A stretch of DNA of 35,788 bases from Candidatus Campbellbacteria bacterium CG22_combo_CG10-13_8_21_14_all_36_13 (GCA_002771585.1 PCTT01000027.1:1-35788); one strand, 5' to 3'. Positions 6,551-14,058 are shown, counted from the stretch's first letter. Notes: generated by a model from the sequence alone, not told the origin. Translations and numbers: made by a program.

Positions 6551-8956
6551 TTATTCAGTTGGTGTTTTTACTGTCTCAGAAATAGGTAAAGTATCCCTTG
6601 ATTCAGGACTTTCATCTATTGGTGGTTTAGCACCATCAAATGGATCCTTACCTGCTTTTAGATTATCTAGAATAAGTTTAACTTCTGTGTTGTCTGGGTT
6701 TAGAGCAGCAACTTCCTCAAATTGCTTTATCGATTCTGTAACTTTATTTTCATAATAATAACTCAAACCAAGGAAATATTTTGCATTCGAGTAATTAGGA
6801 GAAAGTTCAACAGCTCTTTCGAATGAAGGAATAGCTTCTGCATATTTTTTCTCGTTATAGTGCAACAAACCAAGCTGGAAAAATACAGTAGGGTCATTTG
6901 GTGCAATAGTTGCGGCTGCTTGTGTGGATTTGATTGCAGCTTCTATGTTGCCTTCAGCTATTTCTATTTGTGACAAAAAGAATACTGCCTCTGTATAATT
7001 ACTCTTCTCTTCTAATGCTTTTATAACATACCCACGAGCCGCCTCATTATCCTCATGTGCTGCCTCTACCCTAGCAAGAGTTAGATAAAGAAGCGGACTA
7101 TGTGGATTAAGTTCAATAGCTTTTGAATACGCAGAAATCGCACTGTCATACGCGCCGTCAACCTTTAGAGAAACTAGTGAACCATATATGTCTCCTAGGG
7201 TTGACCAGTTTTCATAATTTCTATTATCGTAACTTGTTGCAGCGGTTGCGTTTGTTATTGCATCTGCTAAAACACTTTGAAACTGTGCACGAGCCTCGTC
7301 TTGAGGAAGCTCTGTGTTTGATAGAATCTCATTCAATCTAGCCACATTAAGTCGCGCCATTGATCTATAGTAAAGATCGCTTTCATTCCACCTTATAGCA
7401 TTTTGTAATTTCTTCTCCGCCAAATCAGCATCATTGTTTGTATTAAAGGCAAAAAGCGCTTTTTGGAAGTTTATAAATGAAATATATTTCTTTGTATAAA
7501 CATAACCAAGTGTAGTCGTTCCTATAATTGCCACAACAATCAAGAATACAGATACAAATCCCATTTTGGGGTTTTGTATAAAACTAACACGAATTGTCTT
7601 AATTTTGCCAGAGATGATTTGTGACGCCACAAACACACCAGAAAACAGAAAAGCTAAAACTAATATCGTAACGTTTGGTAAATATATAACAGCAAAAACC
7701 CACAGGAAGAGTGCGGAAAGGAAAGAAGATAAAGAAATATACCTACTTACCAAATCTTCTGTACCAGATGACAAAATACCCCTAATTCCATAAAACAAAA
7801 GCAACCCAAGAAATGCTAGCCATGACAAAAATCCTACGATTCCAGTGGTTGTTAGTGTTGATGGAATAAACCCAATACCAGAGTTAAAGTTTGTATTCCA
7901 GAAAACGGTACTATTAATTCCTGCTGGTTTATTTTGTAGCCACTCTATCCCAAACCTGTTTGGCCCTGCACCAAATAATAGATCACTCTTTATTGCGCTA
8001 CTACCAATATCGAATGTAGCACCCCAAGATGGACGAACCTCTACTTGAGATATGTTTAATTTAGTGTTAACAAATGTACCAATTGTTCCGCTAAATAGGA
8101 CAAAAACTATTGCCAAAACAAATACAATGGAAGATGGTACTGATAAAAATTTTTTAATTGACCATTCAGAAGAATTTTCTGCCGTATCGCCCATGTTTCT
8201 AAATAAAACCTTATAGACGAAGAAAAACATTCCCGATATACCAAGCATCACCCAAATTGCTGTGAAGTTTATAACTGCTGTAAATACTAACGATAAAACA
8301 AGACCAATGTATAAGAATATTCTTATCATTCCCTTTGGCTTTAAAAGCTCTAAAGTTGAAAGGAATAAAAGAGAAAACAATCCAAAAAATACACCAAGGT
8401 CGTTCCACTTACCAACCAGATTTGATGTTGAGTCTGAAAGCAATCCTCCAAAAGAGAGAAACCCGGGTCCAAAAATAAGTCTTAGTAATTGAAATAGAGA
8501 AACTATTACAAATGAAGCGAACAATGCGAAATATATTTTTATTAGCTTTGTGTTCTCTCTAAAGAAAACAGGAACTAAGAAAAATAATAAAAAGAGCATT
8601 AATATACCCACAAACGTATCAATTTCATAGCCCTGGCCGATTATGGATATCTTTGTTACGCCAGAAAACAATGACGCTAGAAGATATGAAATTGGCACAG
8701 CTATTGCAGAAAAAAATAAATATCCTTTCGGAATTTCTAACTTACCTTCTTTTAGTCTAGAAATAAGCCAGAGCAAAAGAGGCACCACTGACGCGATTGC
8801 AAGCAACATTACCTTTGTAAAGGTAAATGAGAAAACTTTCGAAGGAATAAAAAAGAACGGCAAAAAAGCCACCACAAAGAGTATTACCCATGTGGAAATT
8901 GTGCTAAGCACAGAACGAGAGCTTGTTGAAACGCTCGTGGTATTTATATTTTCCAT
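6551..8956 (-). CDS. O-antigen ligase/polymerase-like (Wzy_C) membrane protein with TPR domain
   Basis: 801 residues: about 12 membrane helices in the first ~500 residues, then about eight TPR units (roughly 505-780) and an acidic Pro-rich tail. The large loop between late helices has the Wzy_C-type sequence SDLLFGAGPNRFG, followed by a TTTGIVGFLSWLAFLGLL helix, as in O-antigen ligases and polymerases. Such proteins join or polymerise lipid-linked glycans at the outer membrane face; the TPR domain probably binds a partner or substrate. It heads an apparent operon with murJ 12 nt downstream. A 9-codon upstream ORF ends one base before this ATG. Confidence 0.8.
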   Translation of the reverse strand: MENINTTSVSTSSRSVLSTISTWVILFVVAFLPFFFIPSKVFSFTFTKVMLLAIASVVPLLLWLISRLKEGKLEIPKGYLFFSAIAVPISYLLASLFSGVTKISIIGQGYEIDTFVGILMLFLLFFLVPVFFRENTKLIKIYFALFASFVIVSLFQLLRLIFGPGFLSFGGLLSDSTSNLVGKWNDLGVFFGLFSLLFLSTLELLKPKGMIRIFLYIGLVLSLVFTAVINFTAIWVMLGISGMFFFVYKVLFRNMGDTAENSSEWSIKKFLSVPSSIVFVLAIVFVLFSGTIGTFVNTKLNISQVEVRPSWGATFDIGSSAIKSDLLFGAGPNRFGIEWLQNKPAGINSTVFWNTNFNSGIGFIPSTLTTTGIVGFLSWLAFLGLLLFYGIRGILSSGTEDLVSRYISLSSFLSALFLWVFAVIYLPNVTILVLAFLFSGVFVASQIISGKIKTIRVSFIQNPKMGFVSVFLIVVAIIGTTTLGYVYTKKYISFINFQKALFAFNTNNDADLAEKKLQNAIRWNESDLYYRSMARLNVARLNEILSNTELPQDEARAQFQSVLADAITNATAATSYDNRNYENWSTLGDIYGSLVSLKVDGAYDSAISAYSKAIELNPHSPLLYLTLARVEAAHEDNEAARGYVIKALEEKSNYTEAVFFLSQIEIAEGNIEAAIKSTQAAATIAPNDPTVFFQLGLLHYNEKKYAEAIPSFERAVELSPNYSNAKYFLGLSYYYENKVTESIKQFEEVAALNPDNTEVKLILDNLKAGKDPFDGAKPPIDESPESRDTLPISETVKTPTE

Positions 8957-8957
8957 A

Positions 8958-8987
8958 TTAATTAATTAATAACCTCGGGAGATTCAT
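8958..8987 (-). CDS. 9-aa leader ORF upstream of the Wzy-like gene
   Basis: Encodes MNLPRLLIN and stops (TAA) one base before the ATG of the next gene, so translational coupling is possible. It starts within GGGATGAATCTCCC, a small hairpin (8977-8990). It lies about 12 bases after the predicted transcription start. Similar GGGATGA starts open the leaders of the DUF192 and holin-like genes. Coding is inferred, not proven. Confidence 0.4.
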   Translation of the reverse strand: MNLPRLLIN

Positions 8988-9005
8988 CCCACTTTTAATG
9001 CTTAT

Positions 9006-9034
9006 ATTATAGATAAATTAAACTCATACATCAA
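9006..9034 (-). promoter_or_regulatory. Sigma-70 type promoter for the Wzy-like/murJ operon
   Basis: On the minus strand TTGATG (9029-9034), a 17-nt spacer and TATAAT (9006-9011). The predicted start near 8999 gives a leader of about 43 nt containing the GGGATGA hairpin and the 9-codon ORF. Confidence 0.7.
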
Positions 9035-9066
9035 ACGTGTATATCTATTGTTTTTTCACGTTTTCA

Positions 9067-9094
9067 TAGACAAAAGAATAAAATGTGGTAAAAT
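9067..9094 (+). promoter_or_regulatory. Promoter of rnpB
   Basis: TAGACA (9067-9072), a 16-nt spacer, TAAAAT (9089-9094). The expected start, seven bases on, is 9101, which is exactly the first base of the P1 helix of RNase P RNA. Confidence 0.75.
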
Positions 9095-9147
9095 ATTTGT
9101 GGTTTTGGTATCGGACAATCGCGATGTCATCGCTTCGCGCTGACGCG

Positions 9148-9213
9148 CGGACTAACGCAGATATAGACGCAGACCTACGCAGAAATCGAATATCAGTTTT
9201 CCGCGTTAGTCCG
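9148..9213 (+). repeat. Extended P3 arm with 13-bp stem and ACGCAGA repeats
   Basis: CGCGGACTAACGC pairs perfectly with GCGTTAGTCCGCG. The loop side carries ACGCAGA three times (from about 9155, 9167 and 9177). This lies on the P3 position of RNase P RNA, beneath GCGCTGA/TCAGCGC. Confidence 0.7.
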
Positions 9214-9280
9214 CGTTTAGTCCGCAAGATCAGCGCGCCAATGCGAAGCAGTGACGTTGAGGAAAGTCCGGACACACGCC

Positions 9281-9408
9281 CGTCGTACCTCACTGCGTTC
9301 GGTACTAAGTCAAAAGTCTATAAAGCCCATAATGTCAAAAGTCACAAACTTTCGACTTTATAGACATTCGACTTTGAACTAAAGTGCCGAGCTTAGCGAG
9401 GTGCGACG
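9281..9408 (+). repeat. Palindrome-ended cassette, copy 1, inside rnpB
   Basis: The left end CGTCGTACCTCACTGCGTTC and right end CGAGCTTAGCGAGGTGCGAC are imperfect inverted repeats, so the insert forms one long hairpin. The AT-rich interior is built of AAGTCTATAAAG- and CTTTATAGAC-type words found between genes elsewhere in the window. A second cassette with the same ends lies at 10055-10212. Confidence 0.85.
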
Positions 9409-9499
9409 GACAGCATGGTGGTGCCCTACATTTTCACTTTGTGAAAATCGGGTCCGAACAATCTGTTTAAGGATTGTTTTAGGAGGTAATACCCATCGA

Positions 9500-9516
9500 C
9501 CAGTGCAGCGCACTGG
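9500..9516 (+). repeat. CCAGTGC-AGC-GCACTGG hairpin, copy 1
   Basis: A perfect 7-bp stem with AGC loop. It replaces the conserved CCAGTGCAACAGAG run at this point of RNase P RNA and is repeated exactly at 9983-9999. Confidence 0.8.
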
Positions 9517-9582
9517 AAATTCGAAATCCGAAATTCTAAATTCGAAACTTTTTAAGTTTTAATATTTTAAATATTAGGCTAA

Positions 9583-9625
9583 AACCACACGGGATTATTT
9601 TATATTAAAATAATCCCGTGTGGTT
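9583..9625 (+). repeat. 19-bp perfect hairpin in the second rnpB insertion
   Basis: AACCACACGGGATTATTTT (9583-9601) and its exact complement (9607-9625) around a five-base loop. It is terminator-like in stability but is not followed by a U-tract and lies in the middle of rnpB. Confidence 0.85.
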
Positions 9626-9691
9626 CGCCCGACAAAAATCTCGAAGGATTTTTGTTTAGGGACTTAAATATTGCCCGCCCGGACGAATGTC

Positions 9692-9749
9692 CCCCGCCAG
9701 AATCCAGCCCGAAAGATTCATTCTGGCGGGGACTCTGTCGGGCTGGATT
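9692..9749 (+). repeat. Two interlocking 12-bp helices, possible pseudoknot
   Basis: Helix 1: CCCCGCCAGAAT (9692-9703) with ATTCTGGCGGGG (9720-9731). Helix 2: AATCCAGCCCGA (9701-9712, mostly in the loop of helix 1) with TCGGGCTGGATT (9738-9749). They share only 9701-9703, so they are either alternative folds or an H-type pseudoknot. Confidence 0.7.
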
Positions 9750-9887
9750 CGGACAGGTTTCATATTTAGATATTCGTGCTTCGTGCTTCCAATGCGTTGC
9801 ATTGGTTAGAGGTGCGAGCAGAGACGCCCAAATCGAAAGAAGAGGGATTCCCTAGTGGAATAGTTCCATGGCAACATGGGTGCTAAA

Positions 9888-9940
9888 ACAAAATGTTTTT
9901 AACATTTTGTTCGCACGAACATTTTGTTTACAAAATGTTC
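9888..9940 (+). repeat. Pair of related 10-bp hairpins in rnpB
   Basis: ACAAAATGTT/AACATTTTGT (9888-9910) is followed by GAACATTTTG/CAAAATGTTC (9917-9940). The two stems are made of the same sequence in alternating orientation, so several pairings compete. They lie just before the conserved ACGGCAAAATCC block. Confidence 0.75.
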
Positions 9941-9982
9941 TAGTGAAACGGCAAAATCCTCACTTGTGTGCAAGACCGCGCC

Positions 9983-9999
9983 CCAGTGCAGCGCACTGG
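9983..9999 (+). repeat. CCAGTGC-AGC-GCACTGG hairpin, copy 2
   Basis: An exact second copy of the 17-base hairpin at 9500-9516, here between the GACCGCGCC and TGGAGAGTCGC parts of rnpB. Confidence 0.8.
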
Positions 10000-10054
10000 T
10001 GGAGAGTCGCTTGAGCATGTTGGTAACAACATGCCTAGATAAATGATTGTCGTC

Positions 10055-10212
10055 TGTCGTACCTCACTGCGTTCGATACGATAATTCTAAATTTAAAGTT
10101 TTGAATTTTGAATGAATTTTAAATGAATTAATTTAAAATTAAAACATTCGAAATTGAATGGAAATTTTAAATTAGAAATTTTAAATTCATCCGAGCTTAG
10201 CGAGGTGCGACA
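10055..10212 (+). repeat. Palindrome-ended cassette, copy 2, inside rnpB
   Basis: The ends match copy 1: the left 24 nt differ at one base and the right 21 nt (from CCGAGCTTAGCGAGG) are identical. TGTCGTACCTC pairs with GAGGTGCGACA (11 bp, one G-U). The interior differs: about 110 nt of AATTTTAAAT/GAATTTTAAAT-type repeats like those at 30926-31041. It lies between the CCTAGATAAATGA block and the conserved 3' end. Confidence 0.85.
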
Positions 10213-10275
10213 GATACAGAATCCGGCTTATAGGTACCAAAACCTTGTCCCGCATACTGCGGAGACAATTTATAT

Positions 10276-10305
10276 GAAAAAACTCGCTTAATTGCGAGTT
10301 TTTTC
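10276..10305. terminator. Bidirectional terminator between rnpB and nrdJ
   Basis: GAAAAAACTCGC and GCGAGTTTTTTC form a 12-bp stem around TTAATT, with T-runs on both strands. It serves rnpB (plus) and the convergent nrdJ (minus). A second hairpin just before it (TTGTCCCGCA/TGCGG-A-GACAA, about 10245-10269) may belong to the rnpB 3' trailer. Confidence 0.85.
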
Positions 10306-10356
10306 ATTGTTTTTAAACTTTATAGACTTTCGACTTTTTTGACTTTATAGATTAAT

Positions 10357-12660
10357 CTAAATTTCACATGCTCCACCAACACAAGCAAGCTCTTTTGCCC
10401 CTATTGTTTGATCATCAAGCTCATATATAACAAGCTTAGAAAAATCTAGCTTACTAAGCTCTGCGCTCCTTCTTTCAAATTCTTCTTTTGTTATCTCCTC
10501 ATAAGGCGCTAGTTGATAAACATGCTCATTCCTTGGTAAAAATGACAAACCACCAACAATATCCCAGTTTTCATAAACAAAATTTGCAACAGCAAGCCAC
10601 TCATCTGGCCCAACATAAACAGTTGCAGAAGGATTATGTTCTGTAAAGTGCACTTTTAGTCTTTTCCACTCATTTAAGAAATCAATTGCTGATACTTGAT
10701 CTTTAAAAACAGCCCCCTTTGGTGCTTTTATTGGGAATTCAAGTACCATTGTGGTCGCATTCGAAGTAGAGTAACCAACCTCTGGATGAATTGGCACACC
10801 TTGTTCACGTGCTAGTTTTAGAAGAGGGTCGTTAACACTGATCCTAACCCTTCTAATAAAGTACGGAGCATACCATGGATGCATACCAGACCCAACACCA
10901 AGTAATTGCCCTGAATTTCCATGTGGTTTTACACAAGTTACAGCGGTTGATACATTAATTCCTATTTTTTTGGCATACTTACGGTTTACTATAAGAGCTT
11001 CGTTTCTTAACGACTCCAAGACTTTATCATCTCTAACAATCTTGTTGTCAAAATAACCAGTTAAAGAAACCCCCAACAAAGCTTCTTCATCACAATTCTT
11101 TTTCCAGTCTTTTGAAATATATTTAAAATCTGTAAGAGAAGCCTGATATGTACCCAGCATTGTAGCAAGTCGCATTTTCCTTTTTAAGCTTTTTTCTGTG
11201 TCTTCGGGACGAATCACAATACTTGTAAGATTACAAAACTGTCTAGATTTTAGATAAATCTCACCACAAGGATTCATGCCTGGTTGTTTTTCATACTTTA
11301 GATTCTCCCACCGGCGAGCTGGTAACTGTTTCTCCAAACCTCCCCTGTTGTATATTCCGCGCTCCCCAGACCCAGAGCTTACCAGTGCCGACCACTCCTC
11401 CAAAAACTCTGTAGCGGTCGGTTTTGCCTCATATACAGCAGAGTTATTGGCCATACTACGTTGTCCATTTGTTTGCCAAAAGGCACCCTTCTTTGCATCT
11501 CTCAAATCTACATCATCAAGAGCAGAAAGTGATATTAATGCACTTCTTCTTACCCCACCGGCAACCACAATAAGGCCAATTTGACAAATTATATCGTGCA
11601 TATCAAGTGTTGAAAGACGACGCCCTTGCTTTGTAAGCATCTTCTTTTTTGTAAATTTCATCAACTCCTGAAGCGGTGCTGGTCCAGACGCCCTTCCTCC
11701 CATAGTTAGAAGTCTATCTCCGGCGGGTCTGATTTTTGAATAATCAATTTCAACATCCTTACCAGAAGACCATGCCTCACAAGCACCAACAAAAGCATCA
11801 CACCAGCCCTCCTTGCTATCCTCTACTACAATAGTTGGAGCTTTCTCTCCGGTTTGCTTTTGTATTTGTGGAAATTGCTCTACATTCTCTGGCTCAACCG
11901 AATAACCACATCCAGCACCACACATAGACACATACATTATATCTGCAAGATCTTTCCATCTTGTTGGTGCAATATAGGCGCAGTTGTATGCACACACATT
12001 TGTTGCCCTACAAGCCTTTCCAGCAGACCACAAAAGTCTCATTGATGGGCAAACTTCTTGTTTTAATATTCCCTCCCTAACCTCATCATATTCTTTTGCA
12101 GAAAACTTATTACCAAGATTCTCTTTCATAAAGTCCATAAACCTATCTATAGACTCAATCCATGTCTCTCTCCTACCCAAATCATCCCTCCATCTTGAAT
12201 AAAATTGATAGAATATAAATTCCTGATAAGGGGTCTTGAAATACTTACTTGCCTCTTCTATCTTCTGAACAACCTCTGGTTTTACCCTTAATTCGTTTCC
12301 ACGGACCTTTGCTCTTTCGTTTCTATACAAAATAAATGCTTTTGCCGCTTTAACATAATTACCAAGAATAAGCTCCTTCTCTACAGCGTCCTGTATACCC
12401 TCAACTGAAGGAACGAAGTTTTTAAATCTTTTACTTATACGTACCAAGTCTGAAAGCACCCTATTAGCCACAAGCTCCGCCTCTTCTATTGAGCCCTCTT
12501 CTGCCGCATTCATCGCTTTATATGTAGCGTTTGTAACTTTACTAAGATCAAAAGGAACTATAGAACCATCACGTTTTAGTATTCTCTTAACAAAGCTATT
12601 TTCAATCTTTTTTTTACCTTTTTTTGTGTTTTTAGGCGACTTTTGAGCTGTTTTTGGCAT
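10357..12660 (-). CDS. nrdJ: Adenosylcobalamin-dependent (class II) ribonucleotide reductase
   Basis: 767 residues; makes deoxyribonucleotides from ribonucleotides using vitamin B12 and no separate radical subunit. An N-terminal ATP-cone (about 24-117: VKRILKRDGSIVPFDLSKV) is followed by the ten-stranded barrel. Visible are CGAGCGYSVEPENV, the finger-loop NPCGEIYL with thiyl-radical Cys465 and its Glu, SRQFCNLTS, and the C-terminal redox pair Cys760/Cys765 in ACVGGACEI. No cobalamin riboswitch is seen upstream. An imperfect dyad ATGTCCAA/TTGGATAT (12685-12702) lies about 25 nt upstream and could be an operator. The very basic first 20 residues are an extra tail. No B12 synthesis genes are in the window, so cofactor scavenging is likely. 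Confidence 0.93.
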   Translation of the reverse strand: MPKTAQKSPKNTKKGKKKIENSFVKRILKRDGSIVPFDLSKVTNATYKAMNAAEEGSIEEAELVANRVLSDLVRISKRFKNFVPSVEGIQDAVEKELILGNYVKAAKAFILYRNERAKVRGNELRVKPEVVQKIEEASKYFKTPYQEFIFYQFYSRWRDDLGRRETWIESIDRFMDFMKENLGNKFSAKEYDEVREGILKQEVCPSMRLLWSAGKACRATNVCAYNCAYIAPTRWKDLADIMYVSMCGAGCGYSVEPENVEQFPQIQKQTGEKAPTIVVEDSKEGWCDAFVGACEAWSSGKDVEIDYSKIRPAGDRLLTMGGRASGPAPLQELMKFTKKKMLTKQGRRLSTLDMHDIICQIGLIVVAGGVRRSALISLSALDDVDLRDAKKGAFWQTNGQRSMANNSAVYEAKPTATEFLEEWSALVSSGSGERGIYNRGGLEKQLPARRWENLKYEKQPGMNPCGEIYLKSRQFCNLTSIVIRPEDTEKSLKRKMRLATMLGTYQASLTDFKYISKDWKKNCDEEALLGVSLTGYFDNKIVRDDKVLESLRNEALIVNRKYAKKIGINVSTAVTCVKPHGNSGQLLGVGSGMHPWYAPYFIRRVRISVNDPLLKLAREQGVPIHPEVGYSTSNATTMVLEFPIKAPKGAVFKDQVSAIDFLNEWKRLKVHFTEHNPSATVYVGPDEWLAVANFVYENWDIVGGLSFLPRNEHVYQLAPYEEITKEEFERRSAELSKLDFSKLVIYELDDQTIGAKELACVGGACEI

Positions 12661-12820
12661 TTTTTTATAAAAATTAACTAATAAATGTCCAAACTTGGAT
12701 ATTCATTTTAACTGTCAAAAAACCAAAAATCTTGTGGATAAGAAATTAAATTAACACAAAGAAACAAAAAGTCGTGGGTGTAAAACACTGACCCAGAATC
12801 GCCTTTGTTTTTGGTGTATT

Positions 12821-13333
12821 TTAGTTAAGATTTTCTATAAACAGAGATTGTCCAACAACGAAATTGTGTGCTTTGGCAAATCCTGAATGAAGCTCAATGA
12901 CATATCTTGATTTTCGCTCTGGAATGTAGCTATTAGGATAAGTATCTGGTGAAATATTATTTTCTATATGAACAATTCTATAATCTTTATCAATCCATAT
13001 GATATCTAATGGAAATTTCATATCTTTCATCCAAAAACCATAAATTCCATCAACCGGAAAAACAAAAATCATACCTTGATAATAAGATAGCTCTCCTCTA
13101 TCAGAAAGACCTTTAATCCTAGCACCTTCGGTGTTGGCTATATCGAGATAAACTCTTGTGTTGTCTAGAACAAGAATTGCAGTTTTTTTAATATTTTCGG
13201 CACCCGGCAACAAACCGCTGTCAAAATTATTATCTACCAATAAACCCCCCTTATTCCTCAACTTCCCCATAACACTAGTAAGAGAGAAAATAAAAATTAT
13301 AATTAATATAGATATAAAAATTCTTCTATTCAT
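12821..13333 (-). CDS. DUF192 family exported/anchored protein
   Basis: 170 residues: an N-terminal membrane helix (about 4-22) that anchors or exports the protein, then a DUF192 (COG1430) domain. The recognisable parts are ARIKGLSDRGELSYYQGMIF, GFWMKDMKFPLDIIWID and the terminal IELHSGFAKAHNFVVGQ. The family's function is not settled. The start ATG lies at the end of an inverted repeat (CGTTAGAGATA/TATCTCTAACG) in its leader, and the leader also holds a 10-codon ORF. A TGA-TATAAT extended -10 at 13461-13469 is the likely promoter. Confidence 0.85.
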   Translation of the reverse strand: MNRRIFISILIIIFIFSLTSVMGKLRNKGGLLVDNNFDSGLLPGAENIKKTAILVLDNTRVYLDIANTEGARIKGLSDRGELSYYQGMIFVFPVDGIYGFWMKDMKFPLDIIWIDKDYRIVHIENNISPDTYPNSYIPERKSRYVIELHSGFAKAHNFVVGQSLFIENLN

Positions 13334-13466
13334 CCCGTTAGAGATAGGACGCGGACCGGATTAGTCTATATCCTACCTAGATTAAATTATGTATAAATTC
13401 GACCAATGAATTGATAATACCTATACATGCCCGTTATCTCTAACGAGACTCATCCCAGTAATTATA
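13331..13466 (-). promoter_or_regulatory. Structured leader of the DUF192 gene (promoter, hairpin, start site)
   Basis: On the minus strand: TATAAT (13461-13466, preceded by TG-A), then GGGATGAG at the predicted 5' end. CGTTAGAGATA (13445 down to 13435) pairs with TATCTCTAACG (13346 down to 13336), which ends directly at GGG-ATG of the gene. The 3' arm would therefore place the start codon at the foot of a long hairpin. An alternative short pairing CGTTA-GAGA-TAACG exists within the 5' arm. Confidence 0.55.
13421..13453 (-). CDS. 10-aa leader ORF upstream of the DUF192 gene
   Basis: Reads MSLVRDNGHV then TAG. It starts inside the GGGATGA motif almost at the predicted mRNA 5' end. The opening resembles the MNPVRD leader ORF upstream of the holin-like gene. 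It is part of the hairpin arm, so the similarity may come from RNA pairing rather than from the peptide. Confidence 0.4.
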   Translation of the reverse strand: MSLVRDNGHV

Positions 13467-13560
13467 TCAGAATACAAAAAAATCACTTTGTGTGTGTTTT
13501 GTTTAAAAAATAGATACTCTGTGGTAGTCTATGTACAGAACAAACAAATGAGGTATGTAA

Positions 13561-13950
13561 TTGAACTCACAAGAGCTTAAGAAGGACGTTTTTAATTTTC
13601 TAGTGGGTGGAGTACCAGGACTATTGGTACACCTTGGGGTGTTGTTATTGCTTACAAAATTATTTCATGTTGGGGTAGTCACATCATCAATGGTCGGTGT
13701 AATTCCATCTTTTTTTGTAAACTTTTGTGTATATAAATTTTGGAGCTTTAAGAACGATAAGCCTAGTAATACTTTAGTGCAACTCATCCTTGCATTCATC
13801 GTCACATTATCTTACATCGTACTTGGTGGTGGATTGATGTATCTCATACACGTCGACTTGGGTATGGGAAAAATATGGGCCCAGATAGTTGTAAAAATAG
13901 GACTCGGACCACTTAGTTTTTTTGCAACACGCTCAGTTTTCAAGCAATAA
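13561..13950 (+). CDS. GtrA-like membrane protein
   Basis: 129 residues with four membrane helices in the GtrA/DPMS layout: FLVGGVPGLLVHLGVLLLL at the start, NFCVYKFWSFK between helices 2 and 3 (the usual N-x-x-x-x-x-x-W-x-F pattern), and a final PLSFFATRSVFK. GtrA proteins help move polyprenyl-linked sugars across the membrane. The start is TTG at 13561: TGAGGT (13549-13554) precedes it at a suitable distance, and no in-frame ATG lies nearby. A terminator follows at once. Confidence 0.8.
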   Translation: MNSQELKKDVFNFLVGGVPGLLVHLGVLLLLTKLFHVGVVTSSMVGVIPSFFVNFCVYKFWSFKNDKPSNTLVQLILAFIVTLSYIVLGGGLMYLIHVDLGMGKIWAQIVVKIGLGPLSFFATRSVFKQ

Positions 13951-13993
13951 CCCGACATATCCATAAAAGTGGTGTGTCGAGTTATTGTTTTTT
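13945..13993 (+). terminator. Terminator of the GtrA-like gene
   Basis: CAATAAC (13945-13951) pairs with GTTATTG (13981-13987) and CGACA (13953-13957) with TGTCG (13975-13979), followed by a run of T. It overlaps the stop codon. Confidence 0.75.
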
Positions 13994-14002
13994 TTAAAAA
14001 AA

Positions 14003-14037
14003 CAAAAAATCACCCAGGCTTAAGAAGTGATTTTTTG
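14003..14037. terminator. Bidirectional terminator between convergent genes
   Basis: CAAAAAATCAC and GTGATTTTTTG form an 11-bp stem. It lies between the GtrA-like gene (plus) and the peptidoglycan-binding protein gene (minus). A further hairpin AAACCAAT/ATTGGTTT at 14048-14067 covers the stop codon of the latter. Confidence 0.75.
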
Positions 14038-14058
14038 TTTTATGACCCAAACCAATGA

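Larger units (their letters stand above)
9101..10244 (+). ncRNA. rnpB: RNase P RNA, greatly enlarged by palindromic insertions
   Basis: The catalytic RNA that removes tRNA 5' leaders. P1 is GGTTTTGGTA (9101-9110) with TACCAAAACC (10235-10244). Conserved blocks appear in order: GAGGAAAGTCCGGAC (9259-9273), GAGCAGAGACGCC (9816-9828), ACGGCAAAATCC (9948-9959), GAGTCGCTTGAGC (about 10004), CCTAGATAAATGA, and ACAGAATCCGGCTTAT (10216-10231). P4 pairs CCGGA with TCCGG, replacing E. coli CCGGG/CCCGG, a compensatory change. At 1,144 nt the gene is about three times the usual 350-420. The excess is a long P3 arm (about 9140-9235) and insertions at 9281-9408, 9517-9815, 9886-9940 and 10055-10212. Removing these leaves about 410 nt. 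Each insertion is largely self-paired, so the core could still fold; whether they are removed is unknown. Confidence 0.92.

Noticed and set aside
9085..9855. Reading frames across the 9.1-9.9 kb region as protein genes
   Set aside because: They lie inside rnpB, are broken by palindromes and have no recognisable domains.
12661..12702. A TTGGAC-N17-TATAAA promoter for nrdJ
   Set aside because: The TATAAA ends three bases before the ATG, so the expected start would fall inside the coding sequence; the true promoter is probably elsewhere.
10357..12900. A cobalamin riboswitch before nrdJ
   Set aside because: The 160-nt upstream region is AT-rich and lacks a B12-box or comparable conserved structure.
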